Source: Neurospora intermedia (taxonomy: Eukaryota > Ascomycota > Sordariomycetes > Sordariales > Sordariaceae). From it: a DNA stretch of 64,000 nucleotides. The number at the start of each line of letters is the position of its first letter. Position 1 is the first letter of the stretch. This document shows, piece by piece, positions 33,550 to 44,578 of the stretch. A program made the position numbers and the translations under genes. The stretch lies in assembly GCA_037102815.1 (NCBI GenBank), contig BTPP01000002.1, positions 2,418,001 through 2,482,000 of the forward strand. Reading direction: 5' to 3'. The notes beneath the pieces are model-generated. The model made no database searches, was not told the DNA's origin, and worked only from the letters and a program-made list of their open reading frames with translations.

Positions 33550-34317
33550 TCATGCGCCCCTGCCACGGCCGCGGCCTCCCCTGTGACCACCTCTGTCGCC
33601 CCCTCCTCGTCCGCCACGGCCGCCACGGCCGCCATAATCGCCTCTGTTCTGTCCGCCGCCGCGGCCGCCTCTGTGTCCACCGTGTTGGCTGTGTTGCTGC
33701 TCCCTTGCAATGTCGATCACGTCGTCCGGTACTCGAAGGTATTTGATCTGTTTGTCCCCATAACCATTAGAAACCGCTGGTCGATTGATCGTTGACATTC
33801 CTTTCCTGGCAAGAGGCAAGAAGAGAGAGAAGAGAGATGGGGGGCGGGATAATGTCGAGACTTACGTTGTTTCCCTTGACGTAAACCTCTGGTAACCTCA
33901 CAAACTTATCGCCTTCCTATTACGTCATGTAAAGTTCGTTGGTAAGCTGCCTTGTCCCCGACATTCTCTTCGACTTGTTGGATTGCTTGTTTCATCCACT
34001 CGCTCATCATCATCATCATCATCATCATCACTGTGCATCATAGCTCGAACGAAGGGACGGAGGGACGGAGGTAGGAGGTAACACTAACCGGGCTGGTCTG
34101 AACAACCTCCCTTAGCGTCAGATTCATCCATGTATCGCATTGGATCAAGTGGCCGTTGAGGGTTTCGCCGTTCTTGAGCTCGACGAGCATGGGGTGGCCT
34201 TGCGCCGCGGTGAGGATGCCTAACGGTAGCTGTTTGTCGCGAGGGAGCAAAAGGTTAGTACATTTCCAAGAGGGATACCGAAGTGACGCTATGTGCAATG
34301 AGAAGTCGACGTACCAT
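33550..34317 (-). CDS. U6 snRNA-associated Sm-like protein LSm4
   Basis: Subunit of the LSm1-7 (cytoplasmic mRNA decay) and LSm2-8 (U6 snRNP) rings. Exons on the minus strand are 34317-34315, 34229-34089, 33916-33866 and 33747-33550, giving 130 aa. The first exon is the ATG alone; the next begins [20 protein letters not shown], the invariant LSm4 start. Sm1 ([28 protein letters not shown]) and Sm2 ([19 protein letters not shown]) are intact. The C-terminal tail (about 88-130) is Gly/Arg-rich with RGG repeats, as in other LSm4 proteins, where it promotes P-body assembly. Introns of 85 nt (branch TACTAAC), 172 nt and 118 nt; the second carries an ATC microsatellite. Confidence 0.95.
34005..34030. 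repeat. (CAT)n microsatellite in LSm4 intron 2
   Basis: More than eight tandem CAT units on the plus strand, lying wholly inside the second LSm4 intron (33917-34088). Confidence 0.95.
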
Positions 34318-34768
34318 GGTAGTGAGTTTGGAAATCGACAGCCGTTATTTGGGCTGTCTGTTGTTGTTGCGACGGAGACCAAAAGGAGAAGTTGAAGTTG
34401 ACGTGTTGGATGTAGCGACCAAAGGGAAGTGCGCCCGCGACGGGAAGCCTGTCCTGGCGCCGTGGCGTAGCTGGAGCTTGCCGGCCGCAACAGCTTATGT
34501 AGTAACAAATGTAGCGTGGAGCAATGACATGGTTTGCCAGGATTTCGGGGAGCCGAAAATCAAATAGCCAACCGGCAACTCGAGATCCAAGAGTATACAG
34601 AAAAGGTGGCACACCCAGAAAGAAATAGATATTAAACGCAAATTCGTTATCTAGAGCTTTAGAGCAGCAGTCAAAAAAAGGTTCCAACTGCAATTGCAAA
34701 CATTGTCATTAAGATTCAAGTAGATTCATAAAGAGTACGGGTGCAAAAAGGTATAGAATCAAAAAGAG
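34318..34768. other. LSm4 upstream region
   Basis: About 450 bp between the LSm4 start (minus strand) and the first tRNA-Ala gene. It should hold the LSm4 promoter and leader. No gene seen. Confidence 0.6.
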
Positions 34769-34853
34769 TGGACGAGCTGGGAATCGAACCCAGGACCTTT
34801 CGCATGCGGTGAAACATGCTAAGCGAACGCTCTACCAACTGAGCCACACGCCC
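34769..34853 (-). tRNA. tRNA-Ala (anticodon AGC) with 12-nt intron, copy 1
   Basis: On the minus strand GGGCGTG opens the acceptor stem and CTCGTCC closes it, with the same T-T mismatch I recall for yeast tRNA-Ala(AGC); the discriminator is A. The anticodon stem TTCGC pairs with GCGAA, anticodon AGC is at 34818-34820, and a 12-nt intron (34805-34816) lies one base 3' of it. T arm CTGGG-TTCGATT-CCCAG is perfect. Oligo-T lies downstream on the minus strand. Confidence 0.95.
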
Positions 34854-36260
34854 TGAAGAAGTGATTCATTGTGTGTATTCTGTAGCCTATAGCTGAAGCT
34901 CTCGGTCAGAGCACCCAGCAGTCTTTTGTAACTCATGGGCATGTTAAGCGCCTAGTGAGTGAAATCCGTTTGAGATATACCTTGATAGAAGCTCTTGTCA
35001 AACGACGCTCCAGGTCAGTTGAGGCCTAAGTGAAATATAGAAAATAATAGCCGGATTTACTGACCTCTAACATCCTGAAGTTGAATAAGAAGGCTAGGAG
35101 ACTGATAAGACATTAGACCTTACCTCTATACCTAGTGTACATATGTCGTAGGTAGAGTGCGTATTATGGCACTAGTAGACTGTAGTGATTCATTGCTATA
35201 GAAGTCCTCCGTCAGTTCTTGTTGAAGCTCTTGTTGAGAACAGCGAACTAATCAAGATAGTTTGGAACTTGAGGCTATGGCACTATCATATGTATCGTTT
35301 CATAGGGATTTGCTGAACCTCGTAATACGTGGGATCTAACAACGAAACGCATCCTCCTCTTCGCTGATTTTGCTGTTTATCTCCTCATCTGCCGTGTCTC
35401 CTCTCTTCTCGAGCCCAGTGTCCTAGTGAACTCGCGCCCCTCAGAGTAACAGTAAGCGTCACAGTTTGAGGATTTCTCGCACATTGGACCATTGATTGAC
35501 TGAAATGTAGAACACCCTACACAAAATGTCTGCTTCGATGGCTGAGTCGACTTTGACAATGTGCCCTGACCGTGTTCACTAGAGTCGAGAATAAGACCTG
35601 GTAGAATTAAGGGGGAAAGAGGACGTCACTGTTATATGTATAATGTAAATGACATAGAGACAAGATTATCCCTCAATTGTAACCAAAGTTTATGTTGGTT
35701 TCCCGTCTATATAAACTTGATAAAATGCAGGTCACCTCTGATTAGAGGATGACTGGAAATAACTCTCTAGCTCATTGTTCTGATTCTGGTAACGAGTGTC
35801 AGCACGTGTAAACATGTCAGTCAGAATGGAAGGACAGTTTCTACAGAAGTTCGCGAGCGGATACCTTCTAGGATTTCTTCCGTTCGTCTACCAAGATGTA
35901 TAACCTTACGAGTAAGACGAAAGTCTCTAGTCGTCTTATACCCTTCTTGGTATATTGGTGCTCACTGCTAGTGGCTCTCCCTTTCTCGGAACACTTCCAT
36001 CCTACTGTAGTGAGATAGGTAAGTTAAACCCGTAGATCAGGTCGTCGAACACATAGTGTCCACGAAGCTTTGGCTATAGTGGTTCGTGTAGAGTACTTGA
36101 CAGGGAGGTAAAACTTGTGCTCGCAACCGCAGTACTTTCGGTCTAAAGCTACGATAGTACACGCACAAATAGCGTGCAAGTCTTGACTATAGCAGCAAAA
36201 AGGCAACCAGACCACCAGATACGATGACAAGGTTGAAGGACCGCGAAAAATGCAAAAGTT
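34854..36260. other. AT-rich spacer between two tRNA-Ala genes
   Basis: About 1.4 kb, more AT-rich than its surroundings, with many scattered stops and no coding region I recognise. It contains an LTR-like segment (35630-35814, separate entry). The sequence flanking the two tRNA genes is not duplicated with them. Confidence 0.55.
35630..35814. mobile_element. Possible solo LTR remnant (copia-like)
   Basis: The 185-bp segment begins TGTTATATG and ends GTGTAAACA, that is TG...CA termini with short inverted similarity (TGTTA versus TAAACA). It has a TATA-like TCTATATAAAC at 35705-35715, in keeping with an LTR promoter. It lies between tRNA genes, a common retrotransposon landing site. No clean 5-bp target duplication is visible and no internal coding region remains, so this is tentative. 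Confidence 0.3.
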
Positions 36261-36345
36261 TGGACGAGCTGGGAATCGAACCCAGGACCTTTCGCATGCG
36301 GTAAAACATGCTAAGCGAACGCTCTACCAACTGAGCCACACGCCC
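36261..36345 (-). tRNA. tRNA-Ala (anticodon AGC) with 12-nt intron, copy 2
   Basis: Identical to the copy at 34769-34853 except for one base inside the intron (TAAAAC instead of TGAAAC on the plus strand). The mature tRNA would be the same. Anticodon AGC at 36310-36312; intron 36297-36308. Confidence 0.95.
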
Positions 36346-37124
36346 GTGATGCTATAATTAAACGTTGCAATACAGAATAGTTATTATAGTGAACGGAAAA
36401 AGCAGCCGACATTCACTTCGAGGCCTTTGATATGCTTGTTACGATGCACCTCCGATGTGGGTTCGGAAACTCGGGTCGATATCTTGCGCGATATCCTATT
36501 AATTACATACATATTATATATAATGTATTTAATATTGAAGATAGGTAAGGGTTTGTCTTCTAGAGAGGGAGCTAGCCGCACGGGAAGGGACAAGGACTGG
36601 AGAAGGTTTAACAGCCGACGTATGTACTGCGAAAGTTCCACTCGATCAGAGATGTCTGTGAAGGTAATGAAAGGATTCTAGGTTATTTAGGACATAAAGA
36701 CCAGAGGTGCTGCCCTCAACGCATTCGACTCGTTCAATCGCAAAAAGGTAGCAAGCTATAATGATAATAGGAGTCAAGCAGATAGTTCAGCAAGCATTTG
36801 AGTTGATGACATATCTGGTATAGTGTAAGAAACAAATCGACAAGGTCTGGTCCATCACCAATGGCCAAGTCCATGGACATGGTATGATTAGTGTACCAAA
36901 GCGCCCAAACATGCCATTATCACCCATGGTGCCTTGTACCTAGGGTATCCGGGTTCATAGCTCATAGAGACTCCCACGGATCACTTCCGTCGACGCGTAT
37001 ACTACCTGATAAACCTCTCTCCTTCTTCCCAAGATCTGAATCGTTTAAGCATTCTCGCGGCTCTTGCGGTAGCTCGCCTGTGGCGACAACGGCAACAGTT
37101 AGCACAATGAAGGCCTAGGGTTTA
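36346..37124. other. Intergenic region
   Basis: About 780 bp, AT-rich at its left, between tRNA-Ala and the 3' end of the GVP36-like gene. No gene seen. Confidence 0.55.
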
Positions 37125-38357
37125 CTACACAGAGTACGTCGAAGCACGACTTGCCTCCTGTTCGACCTGCAGTCCATCAATGACGGGCGCAAGCTCGCTC
37201 AGAATCTCGTGAGCCCGCTTGTGAAATTCCATCTGGGCAGCAATGAGCTCGGCAAGATTGCGTAGCGGTTCAGGGGTATCGAGCACCTAGTACACACCCG
37301 TGTGTCAGTTATCAAGCAAGAAATGAACCGGATAATGGGGAGCCACCCACGTTCTTCATAACAGCCACAGCTTCCTCGGTCTGGGTGACGAACTCGTCCT
37401 CCGCCTTCTCAATCTCCTCTTGCGCCTCAGGGCTGAGCTCATGCTCGTCATGGGCGGAGGCGGCGGTTCCAGGCAACCTCCAGGTAGTACCCTTGACGCG
37501 CGCCTTGACGGCATCAAGGTTAAGACGGGCCTTCTCGACGTTCTGACGGGCGCGCGTAGCAAACTTAAGGTTGGTGTTAAGCGTGGTGTTCCATCCAGCA
37601 AGGAAGCGACTCTGGATCTGCGCGTCCTGGGCTAGACGAGCCTCGCCAACGCTCTCCATGGCGAGAGCATACTTCTCAAGAGCCGTGGCCAAAGGATCCT
37701 CTCCAGCACCGGTATGCTGTTGGTGCAAAAGCTGGCTACTCGCCAAACTGGCACGAGCGATGGCATGGTTGAACGTCTTGGGCTGCGGCTTGGCGCTGGG
37801 AGGAGCAGTGAGGGCAGCCTGTGCCTCAGCGGTCGAGGTCGCCGACGACAAAAGCTGAACCTTTTCGCTGACGGTGCGGCCGAGATCCTGGAAGGTCTCC
37901 TTGATGTTGGGAGGGTAATCGTAGGGCTCGTGCGAGTATTGGGAGCTGTTGAACGGATAGCCAAATCAGCTTCACAGCACCCGATAATGACCAGGCGGAA
38001 TGTAAATAGAAAGCAGCTTACGTCACAGCGAGCATCTTCTGGTGAACAGCCTTGATCGCATCGACACGCTTCTCGAGCTCGATGTACTCGGCGGGCAATT
38101 GAGTCTATCGCGAGAGCTGTCAGCCATCCCAAGCCATAGTGAGTAGCGACTCTCAGTTGCTGCTGACCTTATCCTCGGCCTGACCCAGCTGCTCCTTGGT
38201 GAATTGAACAGTGCGCGAGGCGATGGGGGCGATTTGCCCACCCCAAGAACTGCAATCGACAAGCAAGTTAGCATACCAGCTGAAAGGATGGAACGACGAG
38301 TATGGCGGGGCAAGTTATTTACCCTAGGTTCTTCTGGAAACCCTTGAACATGTCCAT
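37125..38357 (-). CDS. GVP36-like BAR-domain protein
   Basis: Membrane-curvature protein of the yeast Gvp36 type, acting in Golgi vesicle traffic, endocytosis and vacuole organisation. Exons on the minus strand are 38357-38323, 38249-38168, 38104-38022, 37945-37351 and 37286-37125, giving 318 aa, close to yeast Gvp36. It starts MDMFKGFQKNLG, then SWGGQIAPIASRTVQFTKEQ, LPAEYIELEKRVDAIKAVHQ and SHEPYDYPPNIKE. The BAR core follows, with AKPQPKTFNHAIARASLASS, GEDPLATALEKYALAMESVG and EARLAQDAQIQSRF, all recognisable from Gvp36. The start is the first ATG of the open frame. The last exon is joined by an unusual donor (GTGGGT) and the exact C terminus (…EASRASTYSV) is less certain than the rest. 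Confidence 0.87.
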
Positions 38358-38923
38358 GATGAGATAGTCTTTGGTGGCGACGAGAACTTCGATGGTCTGT
38401 AATCGGTTGCGATACCAGTGGGTTGAGACGTTCACTTGATCGAGGAGGTGCGCCGAGTATTTGAATGTTGGCTGCCTCGTGTAATTCAAATGGAGCTCCT
38501 CTTCTGGTGAGGTGTGCTAGAGTCCAGGGGAGATGCTGATGGACGGCGCCTGGAAGGAGTCCCACCAGCAACCCCACTGGTCCTTGTCATCTTGGGAGAC
38601 TGTCTGACTGTGCACGTGGAGTACGACACCTTGAAGGCTCGAATGACTTGATTGGCTGTCGACTGTCACATTCATTTCGAATACGATTTCGCATCATGAA
38701 AGCACGTCGCCCACTGTGAAGAAAAGCTGGCGAATGAGATGGGCGTCCTAAATCAAGAATCAAGATAAATGGTTTCCAGATTGTCCTTCTCCTAGTTCAA
38801 CATGGTACATAACCTCATCGTTTCCCAAGACAAGCTCGACTGAAACGCGCCTCTCATCGCCAGTCCTATCGTGTGCCCAAACCTACATTCGTACACTTAT
38901 CTCCAATGACCCGAAGCTATTCC
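38358..38923. other. Intergenic region
   Basis: About 570 bp holding the promoter of the GVP36-like gene and the 3' UTR of arg-14, both minus strand. No gene seen. Confidence 0.6.
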
Positions 38924-41137
38924 TCAGTCAGCTGGTTTCGTGGTGTCGGCCCAAGAAGGTGCAATATTCCTGCACACATCTTCATAATCTCTCATCATCT
39001 GGTCGTTTGAAACCGCCTCCGGAGTCGTCCAGAACATGGCCCAGTTGCTCTCCGGCAGCTTCAGCACGCCCCGAGATCGCTCAAAGTACCACTTATTGAC
39101 CGGGTTGTCCTTCCTGCTCCTCCAGCAAACGCCGTCTGGGAAAGCGTCACGAACCATGGCGTTAAACACAATATCTGCCACGCCACCGGCTCCTTGACTC
39201 TTGCGTAGAACCGCAAATTTGTCAAGATACGGCACGAGACGGCCTTCCCGGTAAGCCGTCTCTTCGTCAAGCCCAAATGGCGTCTCCCACGTGAGAATCG
39301 CGCCGCCCTCGTACTCTCCAGCGATGATGATTCCCGCGAGGCTGTCCTTGACTCTGTCAAGGTAGTGTTCGACGTTGAGTTTTCTTCCGAAGGAGTCATT
39401 GATCAAATGTACCAGCCTCGGTAAGTCGATACACGTATCTGTCAACCTGAGTCTTGGAACACCAGGTTGCGGTGGCTGCCAAGGGTTTACCCGTGGATCA
39501 GGGAAGATGGTTACTGGCAGTCCTCTCTTGGCCAGGGTAGTTGTGGGCATCCTGGACAGAGCAATTTCCTCATCTTGGTGCGTGGGCTTGATTCGGCCGA
39601 TAGGAAGCGATGATGAGTAGATAGGTCGGTCGGTGAGTAGATTGTGTATCAAGGGATTGCGCCAGGTTCTCGTCTTTACTTCACCCGCGAACCCATCGGG
39701 CTTGGCTTCAAGCTGGTTACGCCTTGACACATTGATATTTGCAGCCTCTGCAGGGCTGGTCATTACCACGGATGCGTTTGATGGAAGCAAGGCCAATGTG
39801 GATTTGGCGAGCCGTAGGTTTTCCAGATGTACCGTAGCCCTGGCACTGACACCAGCGTCTTTCGTTCCTGCCGAAGTAGGTTGAGTCTTTTCGTAGAGAG
39901 CGTCTTGGATATTCTTGAATTCGTCTTCCAGATTGATGAAAACTTGGGTGCCATGGCCTTGTCTGTGGGACGGGATGCCACCCAAAGGATCGATAACGAT
40001 GACCCGATCAACCAAAGCCTTTCGGAAAGACTGACCATCGCTGACCTTCTCCGCCAACTCCCGGTAGTCCGAAGATTGTTGGCCAAACTGCAATCCCGCG
40101 AAAAAGGTTGTTAGGGCAATAACAATGTCATTGGCATCAGCTTTAGAGTATTGGAGAGACGCGTCGGAGTATGCTCGTGGCGGGACGACCAGTATGTGAC
40201 CATTGGCAAGTGGCGTAGTAAACGCCTTTCCGAACCCCACGTAAAGGGGGTTGGAGGGGACAGAAGATGGGATCTGGGGGTTTTCAGTTGACTTCCATAT
40301 GCCCGAGTCAACCACTTCGGCGGCCGGGAACCCATGCTGACCAATTGCTCTCAGGAGTCTATCCGTCTGTTCTGTGACAGTCTCGTGCCAGCTAGAAGCT
40401 TGATTGGGCTTGATGTCGTCACAATCAAGGACTATCACACTGAGCAGACCAAGATCTCTCAGTCTAGTGAGGGTCTTGGCAACACCCTCAAGGAGGACAT
40501 CATCCCACGCCTGTGGTGCCCTCAACTTCACGACGGCCACATGTGGTGCTTCGTTTCTCTTGACCGAAATTTCCTTTTCTGTTCCTTGAACAAAAGCAGG
40601 CCTACCGGCCACAGAGGCTGGGACACCCAATATACCGATGGTGGACGGTTTCTTCTGCCCAGCGCTCGTTAGGGCTGCGGAAGAACCGAAAGTTTGAAGA
40701 TAACCTCGCGCATCGCGCTTTGTGGCCGACGACTCAAGAACGGAAATAAGAAACTCCTGCACAGAGGGTCAGTCATGAAGAATGAGAACAGGTGAGAGAA
40801 GGACCCGATAGCTGACGGGAGGTGATCATACTCTGTCACTGTCCCTCTTTTGTCTCGCTTCAGCAGACGAGGGGTACGAGCTTCGGGGTGCAGATGGCCC
40901 CAATCGGGGGCTCACTTGGCGCTTCTCCTCCGCTTCGGCTTCTTGACGTTTTGACTGGGATGTCGTTGATGCGAAAGAACGTACTAGCGACTTATGTGTT
41001 CTCGCAGAACAAGCCTGGAGTGAGAGTGTGAGAATGACAGAGCAATGAGCATTTGGGGGCGAAAGAGAGCCTGCCTGCTTTGTAGATGTAGCGTTGGTCC
41101 ATGCATTGCACGAGCTGCGGCAAGTTCGCACAAACAT
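38924..41137 (-). CDS. arg-14: Mitochondrial N-acetylglutamate synthase (acetyl-CoA:glutamate N-acetyltransferase)
   Basis: Catalyses the first step of arginine biosynthesis in the mitochondrial matrix. Exons on the minus strand are 41137-40832 and 40756-38924, giving 712 aa; the 75-nt intron has GTATGA, a CTGAC branch and GCAG. The N terminus is Arg/Ser-rich with almost no acids for about 60 residues, a mitochondrial presequence. A conserved FLISVLESSATKRDARGYLQ starts the amino-acid-kinase-like domain, and the C-terminal NAT domain contains CIDLPRLVHLINDSFGRKLN, FAVLRKSQGAGGVADIVFNA and WYFERSRGVLKLP. Orthologous to Neurospora arg-14 and yeast ARG2 (Neurospora arg-2 is a different gene). 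Known: the enzyme is feedback-inhibited by arginine and works in a complex with acetylglutamate kinase. Confidence 0.95.
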
Positions 41138-41711
41138 GGCTCATGAATCTCAGCTGTTGTTGGCGTGATGACGGACGGTAAGAGCTGGCTGGCTGACTGA
41201 CGAAATTCCGTCATGAACTTGACAGAGCTCGATGATACCCTTTACAGGCTCGCCCGACCTAAGATACCAGTGCGAGCCTGAGAATTAACGACACAGTCAT
41301 GCCCAGCTGTGTCCCGCTATACAAGAGAATCAATTAGGATCAGACGGCACTCAATGTTGAAAAGCAGAAGCCGTCAGTGTCTTGTACTTGATGTGTCAAC
41401 CACGAGGAACGGCCGGGGCTGGTGCCACTACTACTGGGAGGATATGTACAGTGACCGCAGTTGTTGCTCCAATTGGTTAGGTGGCCCGAGATGCGCTGTG
41501 TGTCAAGCAAAAAACCCCACAAATTGTTGGGCGAGATGGACAGCTTCCAGATTTCTTCCGTCGCTACTCCACACCAGGGGATATCAGATCATCTGATAAC
41601 AGGTTAGGTACCCTTCCAACATACAAATTTCACATCGGCCACCCTAGTCTTGACAGCTGTACTCTTCAGTGCTTAGACCCCAATACTTCTAGAGATATTA
41701 CAGCTCCACGC
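41138..41711. other. Upstream region of arg-14
   Basis: About 570 bp between the arg-14 start and the stop of the oxidoreductase gene, both minus strand. No perfect TGACTCA (CPC-1/Gcn4-type) site is present; two one-mismatch versions occur near 41194 and 41294. No gene seen. Confidence 0.55.
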
Positions 41712-42691
41712 TTACTCGTTTTCATATGGCAAGCCGTTCTCCATCCTGACCGCGCCATAGATACCGGCGATATCACCCTTCTCTCCAACATGCGCCTTGA
41801 GCTCAGCGAGGTGGGCATCGCCCGTTTCCACATTGTGCAACCTCACACCTGCATCCTTTGCAAGGCTCATGGCATGGCCTGCATCCTTCCTCGCAAGATC
41901 GACGGTAAAGAGAGGGTACTCGCGTTTGTGATAATCCCCCGTGAGCATCCGAGTCGAATAGGCCGCATAGGGACCCGGAAACATGCCCTCGATCCACTGG
42001 TGCAAGTAGTCCGTGCCCAACCCGGACTTCTCAGCTAGGACGTGGCCCTCGGCGAGTTGCTCAACCATGTTGAGAACGAAGGTATTGCCGATGAGCTTGA
42101 GCGTCAATGCCTTGCGATAAGGCTCGTCGCTCATGTTGATCTCGGCCTTGGATGTGACCCCCTTGAAGTAAGGCCTAGCTCTGTCCACCGAGGCCTTGGG
42201 TCCTGCCAGGACACCTACGAGCTGACCGGCGTCCGCCATGGCTGGGGCACCAAAGACAGGAGCTGCAACAAATTGAGCTCCCGCAGCTTCGACTTGCTGA
42301 GCAATCTTCTCGGTCGTATCGGGGTGAATAGTCGAGCATTCGATAATAAGCTTGCCCTTGACGTCATTCTTCAGAATTTCAGCGATGGATGCTTCCACAA
42401 CCGCGTCATTGGAGAGGATGTTGAAGATGATGTCCGCCTTGCTCACGCCCTCTGCAATGGAGTCAACGATTTCCGTCTTTCCGGCGGGCAGCTTCTCGCT
42501 GAGATCGATGCACCTTTGCTTGGTACGGTTATAGATCAGGAGCGGCTGGTCGAGGTTCGCTTTTTCCACGATGTTTGCGGATATTCCCTATGCAGGTGTT
42601 AGACATGCTCCTGCTGCAAACTCGAAGCAGTCAATGTGATGCTCACCCGTCCCATGTTGCCCAATCCGATCCAAAACAATCTCGGAGCCAT
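41712..42691 (-). CDS. 6PGDH/3-hydroxyisobutyrate dehydrogenase-family oxidoreductase
   Basis: NAD(P)-dependent beta-hydroxyacid dehydrogenase. Exons on the minus strand are 42691-42647 and 42587-41712, giving 306 aa; the 59-nt intron falls inside the dinucleotide-binding motif. The Rossmann motif GLGNMGRG (residues 9-16) is formed only after splicing. Family features follow: YNRT after beta-2, IIECSTIHPDTT, the substrate-binding APVFGAPAMADAGQL, and the catalytic-type lysine K179 in LTLKLIGNTF. A targeting peptide is not evident, and APVFG replaces the APVSGG of true HIBADH. It is therefore more likely one of the fungal GLYR1/YkwC-like dehydrogenases; the substrate is unknown. Confidence 0.88.
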
Positions 42692-43614
42692 GTTTGCTGC
42701 TCGTCACGGTATTTATCACTCCTGTAAGATATCGCTGCTTAGAGGTATTCAAGTTAGGGTGGCAGATCGAAGGTTATCTCAGCGCCTAACACCACTAGAG
42801 AGGTTGTTGCTACAGGGTGGGGGTTGCAAGTCAGAGACAAGTTTGGATTTATGAACTTGAGATGACAAAGGATTACATCTTCATTTATACCAGTCCAGAT
42901 CACACAAGTTAATCCGAGATCCGGGGTCTTCTAGTCGTTGTTGATGTAGAGCCGAATGAGGGGTTCGGCCAAACCGGCCGGTGATGTTCATGGAGCTTCG
43001 TCGCCCCGGGATCAACACGGAAGTAAACGATACCACGAATTTCAATTTCGACTAACCAAAATGTCTGTAAAACTGCTTCGATTGGTCATCAACGGGGAAA
43101 CCAACGAAATCCAAAGGTATAGAACAAGTACAAAATTTGAGAAGACCTCCAAAACAGTGATACTGAAGCTGAGATCGAGTCGGTTAATACGGCCATACTG
43201 CAGTAAGTATTGGCGACTATACTGAAAAGCACCTTAGTCAGCAGCTCAATGGCGCGTAGTGTGTACCTCTAGGTACCTCTACTACCTCTACTACCTTAGT
43301 CTACCGCGACATGGGATGCCGCTACATCCCCCGTCTCAGCGCAACTGAGGCTCCTGCCACTGCTCCAGTAGGGTACAAGTAGGGATTAGCTGCGCGCCAG
43401 CGCTGCCAGCCTGCCGCTGCATCGCCTGAGGTTGGACGGGGTTGTGAATCCGCCAACGACATCATCCGCGATCCAACCAGGTACCCCAACCAGACCGACA
43501 ACAACAACAACAACGGCGAACCATCACGAACCCGCTTTGACCTTTTACACTCCCTATCTACAATCATCGCTTCTGGGTCGTATCAAAAGAATTGCCGACC
43601 GAGATACTGGAAAA
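42692..43614. other. Divergent promoter region
   Basis: About 920 bp between the oxidoreductase (minus) and the V-ATPase subunit e gene (plus). It contains a dense cluster of TACCTCTAGGTACCTCTACTACC motifs (about 43261-43300). No gene seen. Confidence 0.6.
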
Positions 43615-44034
43615 ATGGCGAACGGGTTAGTCCTCCCAGCCCTGTACTTTCCGTTGTCGAATCGCGCTGCGACTTGGAACTGACGTCCTGCTTTCGGCGC
43701 GCAGATGGAGTATTATCATCGGCCTGGTGATTGTCGCCGGCATGTGTGTGGCCGCCTGGATCTTTTCGCCCAAGGGTGAGAACCAAGTGTACGTACTTTT
43801 CTTTCTTCCTTCGCCTGTCTTGTGTGTTGTATTGCCCCGAGCAGTAATGGCCGGCGCTGTTTTCCAAGAACATCAGCTAACATGTTCTTCGAGCCACGCA
43901 GACTATGGCGATCGTCCCTCATTCTCGCCTTCGTCAGCTGTTATCTCATGTGGGCTATCACCTTCCTTGCGCAACTACATCCCCTCATCGAACCCAGACG
44001 TTCCGATTTGCGCAAAGAATACATTCACCACTGA
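43615..44034 (+). CDS. V-type H+-ATPase V0 subunit e (Vma9-like)
   Basis: Small membrane subunit of the vacuolar proton pump V0 sector. Three exons, 43615-43625, 43705-43788 and 43902-44034, give 75 aa, the usual size for subunit e. The first exon has only 11 bases (ATGGCGAACGG). Two transmembrane helices are visible (about 6-25 and 36-56), with FSPKGENQ between them. The family signature VLWRSSLILAF and LMWAITFLAQLHPLIEPRRS follows, ending RSDLRKEYIHH. Introns of 79 and 113 nt carry GTTAGT and GTACGT donors; the second has a GCTAAC branch point. Confidence 0.95.
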
Positions 44035-44578
44035 AGCGAAAAATGACGGCGGCAACGACAATGACGTACACGACAAGAAGATGGTGAGAGACGGGAAACC
44101 ATCGAGGCTAGAAAGACACCCACGTCTGGCATATGCTGGACAATAATGATGACCAGAAAAAGGGAAGAAGAAGGATGGGAGTGGCAGTTCCGGAAGACGA
44201 GACATGGACTTGTGGCATTGCCAAGGTTGTATAAATACACCAACCAACACTTATACACATTATCGGAGAAGGCGGGCATGGCGTTATTGGGCGGAATATG
44301 CAACATTCAAAACCTTGGTGCATCATCAGAAACATTGGGAAAGAGGGCCTTGATGAGTTGGCTTCTACAACGGCAGACACTGTGTGGTCCGTCACCGTTG
44401 TGAAAGATGATGAGGCCGTTTGAGAAATTTACATTCAGTACAATTCTTTGTTGCATCGCTCTGCTCCTCGGACCAGACGATTGCAAAATACACCTTCCCG
44501 AGGCTTGATTAGGCAGAGAGAGACGTGACCTGTGTCCAAAGAATCACTCCAAATCCACTCGCTCCAAACCCACAAAGA
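44035..44578. other. Convergent 3' intergenic region
   Basis: About 540 bp between the stop codons of VMA9 (plus) and ARV1 (minus). It should contain both 3' UTRs. No gene seen. Confidence 0.6.

Noticed and set aside
41190-41300. Candidate CPC-1/Gcn4 sites (TGACTGA at 41194, CAGTCAT near 41294) upstream of arg-14
   Set aside because: Each differs from TGACTCA by a base and such 7-mers occur by chance; amino-acid control of arg-14 is plausible but not shown by the sequence.
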